Shown here piece after piece: positions 15,122-22,396 of a DNA stretch of 27,980 nt (positions are counted from its first letter, which is position 1; each line of letters starts with the position of its first letter). Source of the stretch: JBBQFC01 sp038321615 (GTDB taxonomy: Bacteria > Bacteroidota > Bacteroidia > Flavobacteriales_D > Cryomorphaceae); contig JBBQFC010000043.1 in NCBI GenBank assembly GCA_038321615.1, positions 1 through 27,980 on the forward strand. The letters run 5' to 3'. The notes under the pieces are model-generated. The model made no database searches. It saw only the letters and a program-made list of their open reading frames with translations, and had not been told where the DNA came from. A program made the position numbers and the translations under genes.

Positions 15122-16012
15122 ATGAAAAACATTGCAGTAATCGGAAGCGGGACAATGGGCAACGGTATAGCTCATGTATTTGCCCAAAGTGGCTTTAGCG
15201 TAAGTCTCATCGATATTTCAGCCGATGCCTTGGAGCGAGCGATGACCACCATTGGCAAGAATCTCGATCGAATGATCGCCAAAGGTTTGCTCGATGAAGC
15301 GGCAAAATCGGAGACGCTCCATCGTATTTCGAAGCAGACAGATCTTAAAGTAGGTGTTTCGAACGCCGATTTGGTGGTAGAAGCGGCCACAGAAAATGCT
15401 GATTTGAAGTTTCGAATTTTCAAAGATCTAGACCAACATGCCCCGCCGCATTGTGTCCTTGCGTCGAACACATCTTCGATTTCTATTACCAAAATAGCAG
15501 CCGTTACGGGTCGCCCGGATAAAGTAATTGGAATGCACTTTATGAATCCGGTGCCGGTGATGAAGCTCGTTGAAGTAATTCGCGGATACGCCACCAGCGA
15601 TGAAGTGGCCAGCCAGATAATGGCGCTCTCCAAAAATTTGGGCAAAGAGCCAACAGAAGTAAACGATTATCCTGGATTTGTCGCCAACCGCATACTGATG
15701 CCCATGATTAATGAAGCCATCATTAGCCTGCACGAAGGCGTGGCTGGAGTATCAGAAATTGATACCGTGATGAAACTCGGTATGGCGCACCCGATGGGCC
15801 CGCTTCAACTAGCCGATTTTATTGGGCTCGATGTATGCCTGAGTATTTTGCGTGTGCTCCACGATGGTTTTGGATTGGATAAATACGCTCCTTGCCCCCT
15901 CTTGGTCAACATGGTAATGGCAGGCAAGCTGGGTGCGAAAAGCGGGGAAGGATTCTATACCTACACCCCGGGAAGCAAAGATTTGGCGGTATCAAAGAAA
16001 TTTGCGCGCTGA
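15122..16012 (+). CDS. hbd: 3-hydroxybutyryl-CoA dehydrogenase
   Basis: A 296-residue cytosolic NAD(P)-dependent enzyme that interconverts acetoacetyl-CoA and 3-hydroxybutyryl-CoA, or works on longer 3-hydroxyacyl-CoA in beta-oxidation. The N-terminal Rossmann motif is IGSGTMGNGIAHVFAQ (7-22). The catalytic His139 lies in GMHFMNPVPVM and pairs with Glu151 in LVEVIRG. SNTSSI (115-120) and NDYPGFVANRIL are conserved, and the C-terminal dimer domain (KLGMAHPMGPLQLADFIGLD) is complete. Length is normal for single-domain members. It begins 12 bases after the sugar transferase and may be transcribed with it, although their functions are unrelated. Confidence 0.93.
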   Translation: MKNIAVIGSGTMGNGIAHVFAQSGFSVSLIDISADALERAMTTIGKNLDRMIAKGLLDEAAKSETLHRISKQTDLKVGVSNADLVVEAATENADLKFRIFKDLDQHAPPHCVLASNTSSISITKIAAVTGRPDKVIGMHFMNPVPVMKLVEVIRGYATSDEVASQIMALSKNLGKEPTEVNDYPGFVANRILMPMINEAIISLHEGVAGVSEIDTVMKLGMAHPMGPLQLADFIGLDVCLSILRVLHDGFGLDKYAPCPLLVNMVMAGKLGAKSGEGFYTYTPGSKDLAVSKKFAR

Positions 16013-16102
16013 TAGCTTAACTGCTGCAACGTTCCTGTTAAAATGCGCTTTGTTCTGAAGCTTTAATGGAGCGGCCTCGGTGCAACTCCATCATGTAGGG
16101 TA

Positions 16103-16133
16103 TTTGTTTTAACAATCTCAGGTATAATCTTTG
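16103..16133 (+). promoter_or_regulatory. Candidate promoter of the 16160 lipoprotein gene
   Basis: TTTG (16103-16106) is followed after 18 bases by TAATCTTTG (16125-16133), one base longer than the usual -7 box; TATAAT also occurs at 16123-16128. A short inverted repeat TTGTT-TT-AACAA (16104-16115) overlaps the upstream element. Confidence 0.35.
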
Positions 16134-16159
16134 GGTTAACTGCTCTAAACCAATAGCTC

Positions 16160-16879
16160 ATGAACTCGTTAATTATCACTTCAGCTGCAGGACTGCTTTT
16201 AGCACTCACTTCCTGCACAAATTACCAATATGTACAATTAGAGAGCAACTTGGAGCTCGATCCGGGGCACAATCGATTTTATTACAACGACGAAGGGTTG
16301 TACCTGGATTTCAATTTTTGGAGCAGCGATGGTAGCACTACCATTTATGTTCGGAACGAAGGAGAGCTGGATATTTACTACGATCTGGAGAAAACACTTT
16401 TCATGAAAAACGACGGTATATTGCGAAATGGAGCGCCCGAATCGGCAGTGCGTTTTGACGGCACCGTACATGGCAACAGCGCTTCCCGCATTCGAATTCC
16501 TCCGGGGCGGTATCTCTCCATCACCTATCGGGTTTTTGCGCTGCCATACAATAAGGTTTGGAAACAACGGGCAGTTAGAGAAAAACACGAAATGGATGGG
16601 ATCACTTACGTAACCAGGAAATATGATTTTGACTCCAGCGAACCGCATCGCTTGGAAGTTTTACTCCACTTTTATGTCGATGCGGTGGAACCATACACCC
16701 GCGAAATACGCGGCGAATTCAATCCGACTTATGCCTTGTTCACCACACTATCTCCAGAATATTTCAAAGGTGGTGGACCCACGGCAACTTACGCAGTAGA
16801 TTATGGCAACCAAGCCTTACTGATCGATGCTGCAGTTATTACCGGACTTACCATTGTTGCTGCATCTTTGGACAAATGA
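16160..16879 (+). CDS. Lipoprotein of unknown function
   Basis: A 239-residue protein with a lipoprotein signal (MNSLIITSAAGLLLA, lipobox LTSC, lipidated Cys19). The mature part is beta-rich and unusually aromatic and acidic (NRFYYNDEGLYLDFNFW, IYVRNEGELDIYYDLEK, then RIRIPPGRYLSITYRVF). It ends in a hydrophobic stretch (LLIDAAVITGLTIVAASL, about 218-236) that may be a terminal strand or membrane-associated helix. I do not recognise a family and see no catalytic motif. It is preceded by its own candidate promoter and separated by 114 bases from the protease gene, so it may be an independent unit. Confidence 0.75.
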   Translation: MNSLIITSAAGLLLALTSCTNYQYVQLESNLELDPGHNRFYYNDEGLYLDFNFWSSDGSTTIYVRNEGELDIYYDLEKTLFMKNDGILRNGAPESAVRFDGTVHGNSASRIRIPPGRYLSITYRVFALPYNKVWKQRAVREKHEMDGITYVTRKYDFDSSEPHRLEVLLHFYVDAVEPYTREIRGEFNPTYALFTTLSPEYFKGGGPTATYAVDYGNQALLIDAAVITGLTIVAASLDK

Positions 16880-16906
16880 GAGTCTGCTCTAAATTCCGGC
16901 GATTAC

Positions 16907-16944
16907 CATTTCTGAAATGAAAGGAGTAAAAACTTTGCATGCAA
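16907..16944 (+). promoter_or_regulatory. Two palindromes around a possible -7 box upstream of the protease
   Basis: A perfect inverted repeat CATTTC-T-GAAATG (16907-16919) is followed by the 10-bp palindrome TTGCATGCAA (16935-16944). Between and overlapping the second lies AAACTTTG (16930-16937), one base from TAnnTTTG. Together they look like operator sites flanking a promoter 50 to 85 bases before the start codon. Confidence 0.3.
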
Positions 16945-16993
16945 TAGTTTCGGGTAAAGATTAAATTAGCCGATTAATTATATAGATAATTGC

Positions 16994-18523
16994 ATGAATT
17001 TATTAAGAATCAAATCATTATCGTTTATTGTCCTGTTGCATGCTTCTGGCTTTGCGCAGGTTTCTGCCCAGAGTAACCATGAAAGAGTAAAGCAATCGTA
17101 CTTTGTGGTCAATAGCATACCCGATGGCGCCAGCGTACTCGTGAATGACAAGCTGGTGGGCACCACCCCGTGTACTTATCAATATGATTTGGATGATGGC
17201 AAACTAATCGAAATTCGGCTCGAGAAGATCGATTTTGAAGGTAGTCGACTCGTGTTAAGGCCGCGAGAGCGTGAAAATGAGTTATTGATAAATGCCTTGC
17301 TTTTTCATATTCCCCGACTTATTTCCAAACGCAATTCAGAAAGTTATTATTTCGATAAAAAGGAAGTTACGGTTCAATTGTATAAACTGCATAAGGGCAA
17401 AATCGCAAATCAATTCCTTCCCATCACCGATGCTAAATTCGAAATTGCTACCATGGGTAGTTTAGGAAAGTTGAATGGCTCTGTGCTGCGGGCGGAAAGC
17501 AAAAAAGGGAAAGAAATTTACAATACCCGAACCGATTTCGATCCGTATATACAGCGCGGATTTGACGGTACCTGGATCGACGAAGTACCTTTTACTATTG
17601 GCACCAACCAAGGCCAAACATGGATGGAAAAAACAGCTTATTATTTGCATCCGGTGGTTAGGAGCATGGATGCCGATTTATACCGAAAAAAAGTTTCCTA
17701 CGATGGCAGTATTAAGCTTGTTGTTGACTGGGAAGTGTGGTCGACCAGGAACAATATTAAACCCGCCGTAGTGCTTCATCGCGAAGTAAACTACGTAAGC
17801 TATGGCGAAAAGAGCAGAGATTTACTTCGCTTAGCCTTAGAGCAAAGCGCGCGTATGCTGGCCGATGAGGACACTTTGGTTAAGCTACTTAAAGGAAGGT
17901 CGGCGGCAGAAATTTTAGATGAAGCCGTGCTTGATATTCAAGGAGTGCAAGCAACCAAATTTGAGCAGCGGAAGGATATGCTCTCTTCGCAAATCAAGTC
18001 GGTAGTCACCATCAAAACTTCGAAAGGTTTTGGAAGTGGGTTTTTTATAGATGGCGATGGACATTTAATTACGAACGAGCACGTGGTGAATGGTCAAGCT
18101 ACTATCACAGTGGTGACAAATGATGGGCTTGAAGTGGAAGCCGAAGTAATACGTCAGCACCCTAAAGCCGATTTAGCGCTGCTGCAAATAGCTATAAAAG
18201 GTCATTCCGCTTTGCCGCTTTCACAAGAAGAAGCCATAATCGGCGAAGATCTTTACGCCATCGGAACACCCATGGACGATGCATTTGGCCAATCCGTTTC
18301 GCGTGGTATCCTAAGCGGAAAGCGTGTGATAGAAGAGCGTCAATTTCTTCAAACTGATGTGAGTATTAATCCCGGCAATAGTGGCGGACCCTTGCTCAAC
18401 GAAGCAGGCGAAGTAGTGGGTATTGCAACTCTTAAAATTTCGGAAGTGGGGATCGAGGGTCTTGGGTTTGCCATTCCAATTATGGATGCACTGAGGTTAC
18501 TAAACATAAATTATATTCCATGA
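16994..18523 (+). CDS. Exported PEGA-domain trypsin-like serine protease
   Basis: A 509-residue protein with a signal peptide ending near VSAQ (about 26). Residues about 35-90 form a PEGA domain (FVVNSIPDGASVLVNDKLVGTTPC), a surface or glycan-associated beta module. Residues about 100-325 match no family I know. Residues about 335-505 are a chymotrypsin-fold S1C-type protease with an intact triad: His363 (TNEHVV), Asp393 (KADLALL) and Ser463 (GNSGGPL). LQTDVSINPGNSGG and GLGFAIP resemble DegP/HtrA, but there is no PDZ domain, which in HtrA sits after the protease. The stop overlaps the next ATG (ATGA), implying coupled translation with the barrel protein. Periplasmic location is likely; the substrate is unknown. 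Confidence 0.88.
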   Translation: MNLLRIKSLSFIVLLHASGFAQVSAQSNHERVKQSYFVVNSIPDGASVLVNDKLVGTTPCTYQYDLDDGKLIEIRLEKIDFEGSRLVLRPRERENELLINALLFHIPRLISKRNSESYYFDKKEVTVQLYKLHKGKIANQFLPITDAKFEIATMGSLGKLNGSVLRAESKKGKEIYNTRTDFDPYIQRGFDGTWIDEVPFTIGTNQGQTWMEKTAYYLHPVVRSMDADLYRKKVSYDGSIKLVVDWEVWSTRNNIKPAVVLHREVNYVSYGEKSRDLLRLALEQSARMLADEDTLVKLLKGRSAAEILDEAVLDIQGVQATKFEQRKDMLSSQIKSVVTIKTSKGFGSGFFIDGDGHLITNEHVVNGQATITVVTNDGLEVEAEVIRQHPKADLALLQIAIKGHSALPLSQEEAIIGEDLYAIGTPMDDAFGQSVSRGILSGKRVIEERQFLQTDVSINPGNSGGPLLNEAGEVVGIATLKISEVGIEGLGFAIPIMDALRLLNINYIP

Positions 18524-19191
18524 TTCATCGAAATTTAATCGCGCTCCTAAGCTGTGTGTTCATAAGCCTTACGGCAATTGGGCAAGAAAGCTACATGCGA
18601 CTGGAAATATTAAATATCCGCTCTTTATACGTAGAGGATCAAGCGTTTACAGGTTTTGGGTGGGGCTACGATAGGGTAACCAGCAATCGCACCATGTGGG
18701 GAGCCATGCTCTATAGCGACTATGGACTCATGACTTCGTTATGGCAAGAAGAAGAACAAGGCTCTGCTCCATCCGTTACAGGCGATGGTACAGTGCAATA
18801 TTATTCGGAAGACTGGCAAATGGGATTAATTGTTCACAGTGATTACAGCTTGAGTGATATACGCAATTTTCACTTTTTTATAGGCCCTGTAGCCGGAATC
18901 TTAATGACCAATGTAAAGCAGAATGCTTACTCCGTGCAATTTGAGTCATCGGGGGATGAACAAGACATTAAAGGATTCGAAGGGGCTAGTTTCAGCAATT
19001 CTCATTTTATCGGACAGCTCGGTGGCCGGATCGGCATGAGAATGGGAAATTACTTTAGCATCTACGGCGGTGGTGGATTTTATCTGGGCGATCGAGAAAT
19101 CGAAGGAAACCGATATATAAAAGGGCCTTTCAAGACCTATAATCCTACCTATTACGAAATCGGTTTTGCGTGGTTATACGGCGGTTATTAA
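18520..19191 (+). CDS. Outer-membrane beta-barrel-like protein coupled to the protease gene
   Basis: A 223-residue protein with a signal peptide (MIHRNLIALLSCVFISLTAIGQ, about 22). It then has alternating strands with many Gly and aromatic residues (FHFFIGPVAGILMTN, HFIGQLGGRIGMRMGNYFSIYGGGGFYLGD) and an aromatic C-terminus (YYEIGFAWLYGGY). This is typical of a small 8- to 10-stranded barrel of the opacity/OmpW kind. The ATG overlaps the protease stop by four bases, so the two proteins are probably made together. A joint envelope function is inference. No closer family recognised. Confidence 0.72.
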   Translation: MIHRNLIALLSCVFISLTAIGQESYMRLEILNIRSLYVEDQAFTGFGWGYDRVTSNRTMWGAMLYSDYGLMTSLWQEEEQGSAPSVTGDGTVQYYSEDWQMGLIVHSDYSLSDIRNFHFFIGPVAGILMTNVKQNAYSVQFESSGDEQDIKGFEGASFSNSHFIGQLGGRIGMRMGNYFSIYGGGGFYLGDREIEGNRYIKGPFKTYNPTYYEIGFAWLYGGY

Positions 19192-19210
19192 AGATTCATC
19201 CATTGGACCT

Positions 19211-19789
19211 TTAGTATAAAATCTGCCGAAAAGTCAAATTTATTCGCGGTTCCTTCACTTTTAACGCTTTCGGTAGGCTATGCTGCCAATGCCTCTGCGA
19301 GGCGGCGTCCATAAGCAATGCACTTCCCGATTCGAGCATCAAATCCATTCTTTCCTTGGTAGCCTTATGCCGAAAAGAAAATCGGCGCGCTGCCCCAAAG
19401 CTCATGGATAGAATGGGTGTGTTTGGGTCGAGCTCTTTCTCCGCATCGGTATGCCAACCCATTCCGTCGGCTCCGTCGTGGTAATAATTGGCCAATACGC
19501 TGTTGAAATCAGCCTTCGCCAGTTCTTCGGCGATTGATTTTAATTCCTGCAATTCGGCCGAGAATGGAAGTCCATTGCGCCGGAGCCCGGCATAGGTGTA
19601 ACTCAAACCACCATCGCTATACCAGGCACTCAGTCGGCGGGTAATTATCTTTTTTCCGAACATAATTAGCTCTTCGGCTTTCCAATCGAGAGAGCGGGAA
19701 AGCTTGTCGAAATAATCAGCACTTAGCGCCTTGGGAAAGTAAAAAACACCCCCTTCATACGGTAGGACATTATCTTGACTATTGTTCAT
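19211..19789 (-). CDS. AlkB-type 2-oxoglutarate/Fe(II) dioxygenase
   Basis: A 192-residue cytosolic enzyme of the AlkB family, which removes methyl and other alkyl groups from damaged bases by oxidation. The metal triad is His113 and Asp115 in MGWHTDAEK and His170 in HWQHSLPK. The 2-oxoglutarate arginines are Arg182 and Arg188 in RINLTFR, spaced as in E. coli AlkB. ANYYHDGADGMG and ILSMSFGAARRFSFR are family signatures, and the pattern is closest to ALKBH2/3-like bacterial members. The gene stands alone, ending 19 bases from the convergent barrel gene. No Ada-type regulator or adjacent glycosylase is visible. Confidence 0.92.
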   Translation of the reverse strand: MNNSQDNVLPYEGGVFYFPKALSADYFDKLSRSLDWKAEELIMFGKKIITRRLSAWYSDGGLSYTYAGLRRNGLPFSAELQELKSIAEELAKADFNSVLANYYHDGADGMGWHTDAEKELDPNTPILSMSFGAARRFSFRHKATKERMDLMLESGSALLMDAASQRHWQHSLPKALKVKEPRINLTFRQILY

Positions 19790-19819
19790 ATAACATGGTA
19801 TCTACTGCTAAAATATTTC

Positions 19820-19836
19820 CGCTTTTCAAGCGTTTT
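19820..19836 (+). promoter_or_regulatory. Small hairpin in the alkB/barrel divergent region
   Basis: CGCTT-TTC-AAGCG followed by TTTT. It sits 22-38 bases before the ATG at 19858 and about 30 bases upstream of the alkB start. It could be a leader hairpin or an operator half-site; no function is shown. Confidence 0.25.
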
Positions 19837-19857
19837 CTCCAAACCAAAATCTAAATC

Positions 19858-20487
19858 ATGAAACAGCTTCTCGTATTACTTGTTTTGAGCTTTCTCTGCA
19901 TCGCTGGCGTTGCTCAGAATATTAACCTGGCTTTTAACTCCGTAGGCTCAGGTCGAAACATAACGGCTTATTACGAAGTTGAAAAAGGAGATAATAGCTA
20001 CAACTTTGGCTTGGGATACAATATGAATAAGCATGCTTTAAACGATGACCAAAACCAATTCTTTCGCAAGCGGCTGTATGCCAATAATGCCTTTCAGCAC
20101 CTTAATTTCAATTTCAGCTATCAACGCTTTATCCTGAAAAACACGAAGTCTATTCGTCCATTCGCTTTTTACGACGTGCAAGCTAAACACGCGCATACAC
20201 GCGGAACGGTCTCTTTTACGCCTTCTACTGAGCAAAATCCTACAGCCATGGATGGAGATGGTTATGTTTATTCTCCCGATCCGTTTACATGGGTTGAGCA
20301 GACCATTGGGCTTGGCTTCACCGCCGATCTTACGGAGCGGTTTTATCTCAAACAGCGATTTGGTGTCGGTATTAATTTAATGTTTGCCGATCAAACGGCG
20401 AATTCTTCAAATAGAACAGCTCCGACCTGGGAATTTGGCTCTCTTTTGAGTTTCGGAGTGGGAATGCGGTTCTCTGGTAAAAGCTGA
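19858..20487 (+). CDS. Outer-membrane beta-barrel protein, unknown function
   Basis: A 209-residue protein with a signal peptide (MKQLLVLLVLSFLCIAGVAQ, about 20). It then shows repeated amphipathic strands (ITAYYEVEKGDNSYNFGLGYNM, HLNFNFSYQRFI, IRPFAFYDVQAKHA, TIGLGFTADLTERFYLKQRFGVGINLMF) ending in LLSFGVGMRFSGKS. This is a small porin-like barrel of the type common in Bacteroidota; a specific family was not recognised. It is alone on its strand, divergent from alkB, and its end faces the end of the efflux operon with only ten bases between. Confidence 0.72.
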   Translation: MKQLLVLLVLSFLCIAGVAQNINLAFNSVGSGRNITAYYEVEKGDNSYNFGLGYNMNKHALNDDQNQFFRKRLYANNAFQHLNFNFSYQRFILKNTKSIRPFAFYDVQAKHAHTRGTVSFTPSTEQNPTAMDGDGYVYSPDPFTWVEQTIGLGFTADLTERFYLKQRFGVGINLMFADQTANSSNRTAPTWEFGSLLSFGVGMRFSGKS

Positions 20488-20497
20488 CACGTTTCGA

Positions 20498-20779
20498 TTA
20501 GCGATGGATTCCAATCCAAAAGAAGAAAGTTAAAAGAATAATTACCGCCAGGATACCACTAAGCCAATTCCTCAATGCTTTCTTCTTGAATATCATCCAT
20601 ATCGATATTTCAGCTATCAAGAAAATCATCGCGCCAGCCAAAACATAGAGAACTGCTTCGACATCCCAACCTTCTCCTTTATCATCCAGATTAAAACTTA
20701 AATATATACATACCCCAACCAGAAAATACCCAATCGCGGAAAGCGGCTTTACATATTTCCAAAAGGAATTTATATTCAT
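20498..20779 (-). CDS. Small three-helix membrane protein, last gene of the efflux operon
   Basis: A 93-residue protein from ATG 20779, one base after the TAG of the DUF3817 gene; a GTG nine bases upstream would overlap that gene instead. It has three hydrophobic segments (about 14-28 SAIGYFLVGVCIYLS; 40-60 AVLYVLAGAMIFLIAEISIW; 72-88 LAVIILLTFFFWIG). A basic stretch KKKALRNW lies between the second and third, and a short acidic loop DDKGEGWD follows the first. I do not recognise a family. The position suggests co-expression with the RND pump, but a role in efflux is not shown. Confidence 0.72.
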   Translation of the reverse strand: MNINSFWKYVKPLSAIGYFLVGVCIYLSFNLDDKGEGWDVEAVLYVLAGAMIFLIAEISIWMIFKKKALRNWLSGILAVIILLTFFFWIGIHR

Positions 20780-20780
20780 A

Positions 20781-21077
20781 CTATTCACTTTCGATATTCG
20801 CCCAGCCCTTCAACCACCTTTCGGCAACAACCGGCCCGAGTGGGAGGAAGGCCGCCAAAAAAAGAACGAGCATTTTCCAGAAAGGCCATGACTTATCGAT
20901 GCCAATAAATACCAATGCTCCCGCATAGACTACAAAGAGCAGCCCATGTGCCCAACCCACGTATTTTACTGCTTCCGGAAAACCGAAGAAATATTTTAAA
21001 GGCATTGCGATAAGTACGAGAAGCAAAAATGAAAGTGCTTCCAATCGCCCGATTGTTATAAAAGTGTGGAGCTTCAT
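20781..21077 (-). CDS. DUF3817 integral membrane protein in the efflux operon
   Basis: A 98-residue protein with three membrane segments. It has the DUF3817 pattern: GRLEALSFLLLVLIAMPLKYFFG, then VKYVGWAHGLLFVVYAG, then AFLPLGPVVAERWLK. The family is widespread and its function is unknown. It starts two bases after the TolC stop, and the following small membrane gene starts one base after its TAG, so it is part of the efflux transcript. It could be a passenger or an accessory subunit. Confidence 0.85.
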   Translation of the reverse strand: MKLHTFITIGRLEALSFLLLVLIAMPLKYFFGFPEAVKYVGWAHGLLFVVYAGALVFIGIDKSWPFWKMLVLFLAAFLPLGPVVAERWLKGWANIESE

Positions 21078-21079
21078 TT

Positions 21080-22393
21080 TTATTTGACTAAAAGGCCCGC
21101 TTCGTAAAGCAAACCGATTTCCGAGAGTTTAGTGACAACGCGCTGCCGACTGATGGCATTTTTTGAATTACTCAGATTTAACTGCGCATCCCGAAGCTCG
21201 ATTCCAGTAATTTGGCCGGTAGCGAAAGCTTCTGCGCTCCGCTCATAGTTTAGTTCGGCTAGCGAAACATTCCGTTGGCTAATCTGCAACAAGCTGAGAT
21301 TGGTGATGTACGTATCGTAGGCGTTGTTTACCAATTGTACTACCTGATTGCGGCTGCGCTCCACGCTTACTTCAGCAATACCACGTTCTAGCTCGGCGTT
21401 TTCGATGTTTCTCCGGATTCTCCGTCCATCAAAAACGTAGAACCGCAAGCCCAATCCGGCTGAAAGGCCATTGTTTTGTTGGGTGTTTAAGAAGTTGGCT
21501 TCGTAGTCGGTATAGTTGTATTGATAAGCTGCATTTGCCGAAAGGACGGGGAATAGCTCAGCTTTTTGCGCCTTCACACCTTCCTCCGCCGCGTAGAGAT
21601 TATTTCGCGTGCGCAGATAGTTGGTGTTACTTCCCAGAGCCTGATCGAGTATGGCCTGTCGGTCGAGCAGTTCCGCAAAATCAAATTGTCCATTTACTCC
21701 AAGAGTTGTATCGGCCGCAACACCCATGGAAAGATAGAGATTTCGCAAGGCACGGCTGTATTGCACTTGGCTTTGCGCTAAATTGATACTATCGGTACGG
21801 AGATCTACTTCCGCATTGAGCAATACCAAGCGGGTGGTATTTCCAAATTGGAAATTCTGACTGGCGCGATCCAATCGGTCGAGTGAGAGATTAACCGTTT
21901 CCTGATCGATGACCACTTGATCTTGCAGGCGAACGACTTCGAGAAAATTATTGGAAACGTTGAGCGTGGTATTCTCCAGCGAAAGTCGTTCGTTGAGTCG
22001 CCCATCTTCGCCGATGCTTTGGAGTTGATTTAAAATATGCATTCGCTTACCACCGTTGAAGAGCAGGTATTCCAAATTGGCGCTGCCGCTGTAACCTATC
22101 GTAGTGGCACCATCAGCGACAATCGGAGGCTGCTCCGGATTATTGAAGGTGGTTTCCACATCGGAGTTTGCATAAGATCCACTTCCCGCAAGGTAAACCG
22201 TTGGCAAAAGGCCGGCGTTGCCAATCTCGGCATTGTTATCGTCGATGGCGCGGCTAAGGGAAGCTGTTCGCACATCATAATTTCGCTCCAGCGCAATAGT
22301 CACGGCATCGTAGAGCGAAATAGTAGTCTCCTGCGCTGCCAAACCAATTGGGAGGGCAAGAAAGATCGCGGTTTTAGAGAAGTATCGGATCAT
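21080..22393 (-). CDS. TolC-family outer-membrane efflux channel
   Basis: A 437-residue protein with a signal peptide (about 20 residues, ending LAAQ). Two outer-membrane efflux repeats follow (about 25-215 and 230-430), each with a long coiled helix pair (TISLYDAVTIALERNYDVRTASL; VKAQKAELFPVLSANAAYQYNY). YLLFNGGKRMHIL and RFYVFDGRRIRRNIENA are the usual strand-to-helix junctions, and FATGQITGIELRDAQLNLSNSK is typical of the second repeat. TolC trimers form the exit duct for tripartite pumps. The start lies three bases after the pump gene stop. Confidence 0.92.
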   Translation of the reverse strand: MIRYFSKTAIFLALPIGLAAQETTISLYDAVTIALERNYDVRTASLSRAIDDNNAEIGNAGLLPTVYLAGSGSYANSDVETTFNNPEQPPIVADGATTIGYSGSANLEYLLFNGGKRMHILNQLQSIGEDGRLNERLSLENTTLNVSNNFLEVVRLQDQVVIDQETVNLSLDRLDRASQNFQFGNTTRLVLLNAEVDLRTDSINLAQSQVQYSRALRNLYLSMGVAADTTLGVNGQFDFAELLDRQAILDQALGSNTNYLRTRNNLYAAEEGVKAQKAELFPVLSANAAYQYNYTDYEANFLNTQQNNGLSAGLGLRFYVFDGRRIRRNIENAELERGIAEVSVERSRNQVVQLVNNAYDTYITNLSLLQISQRNVSLAELNYERSAEAFATGQITGIELRDAQLNLSNSKNAISRQRVVTKLSEIGLLYEAGLLVK

Positions 22394-22396
22394 AAC

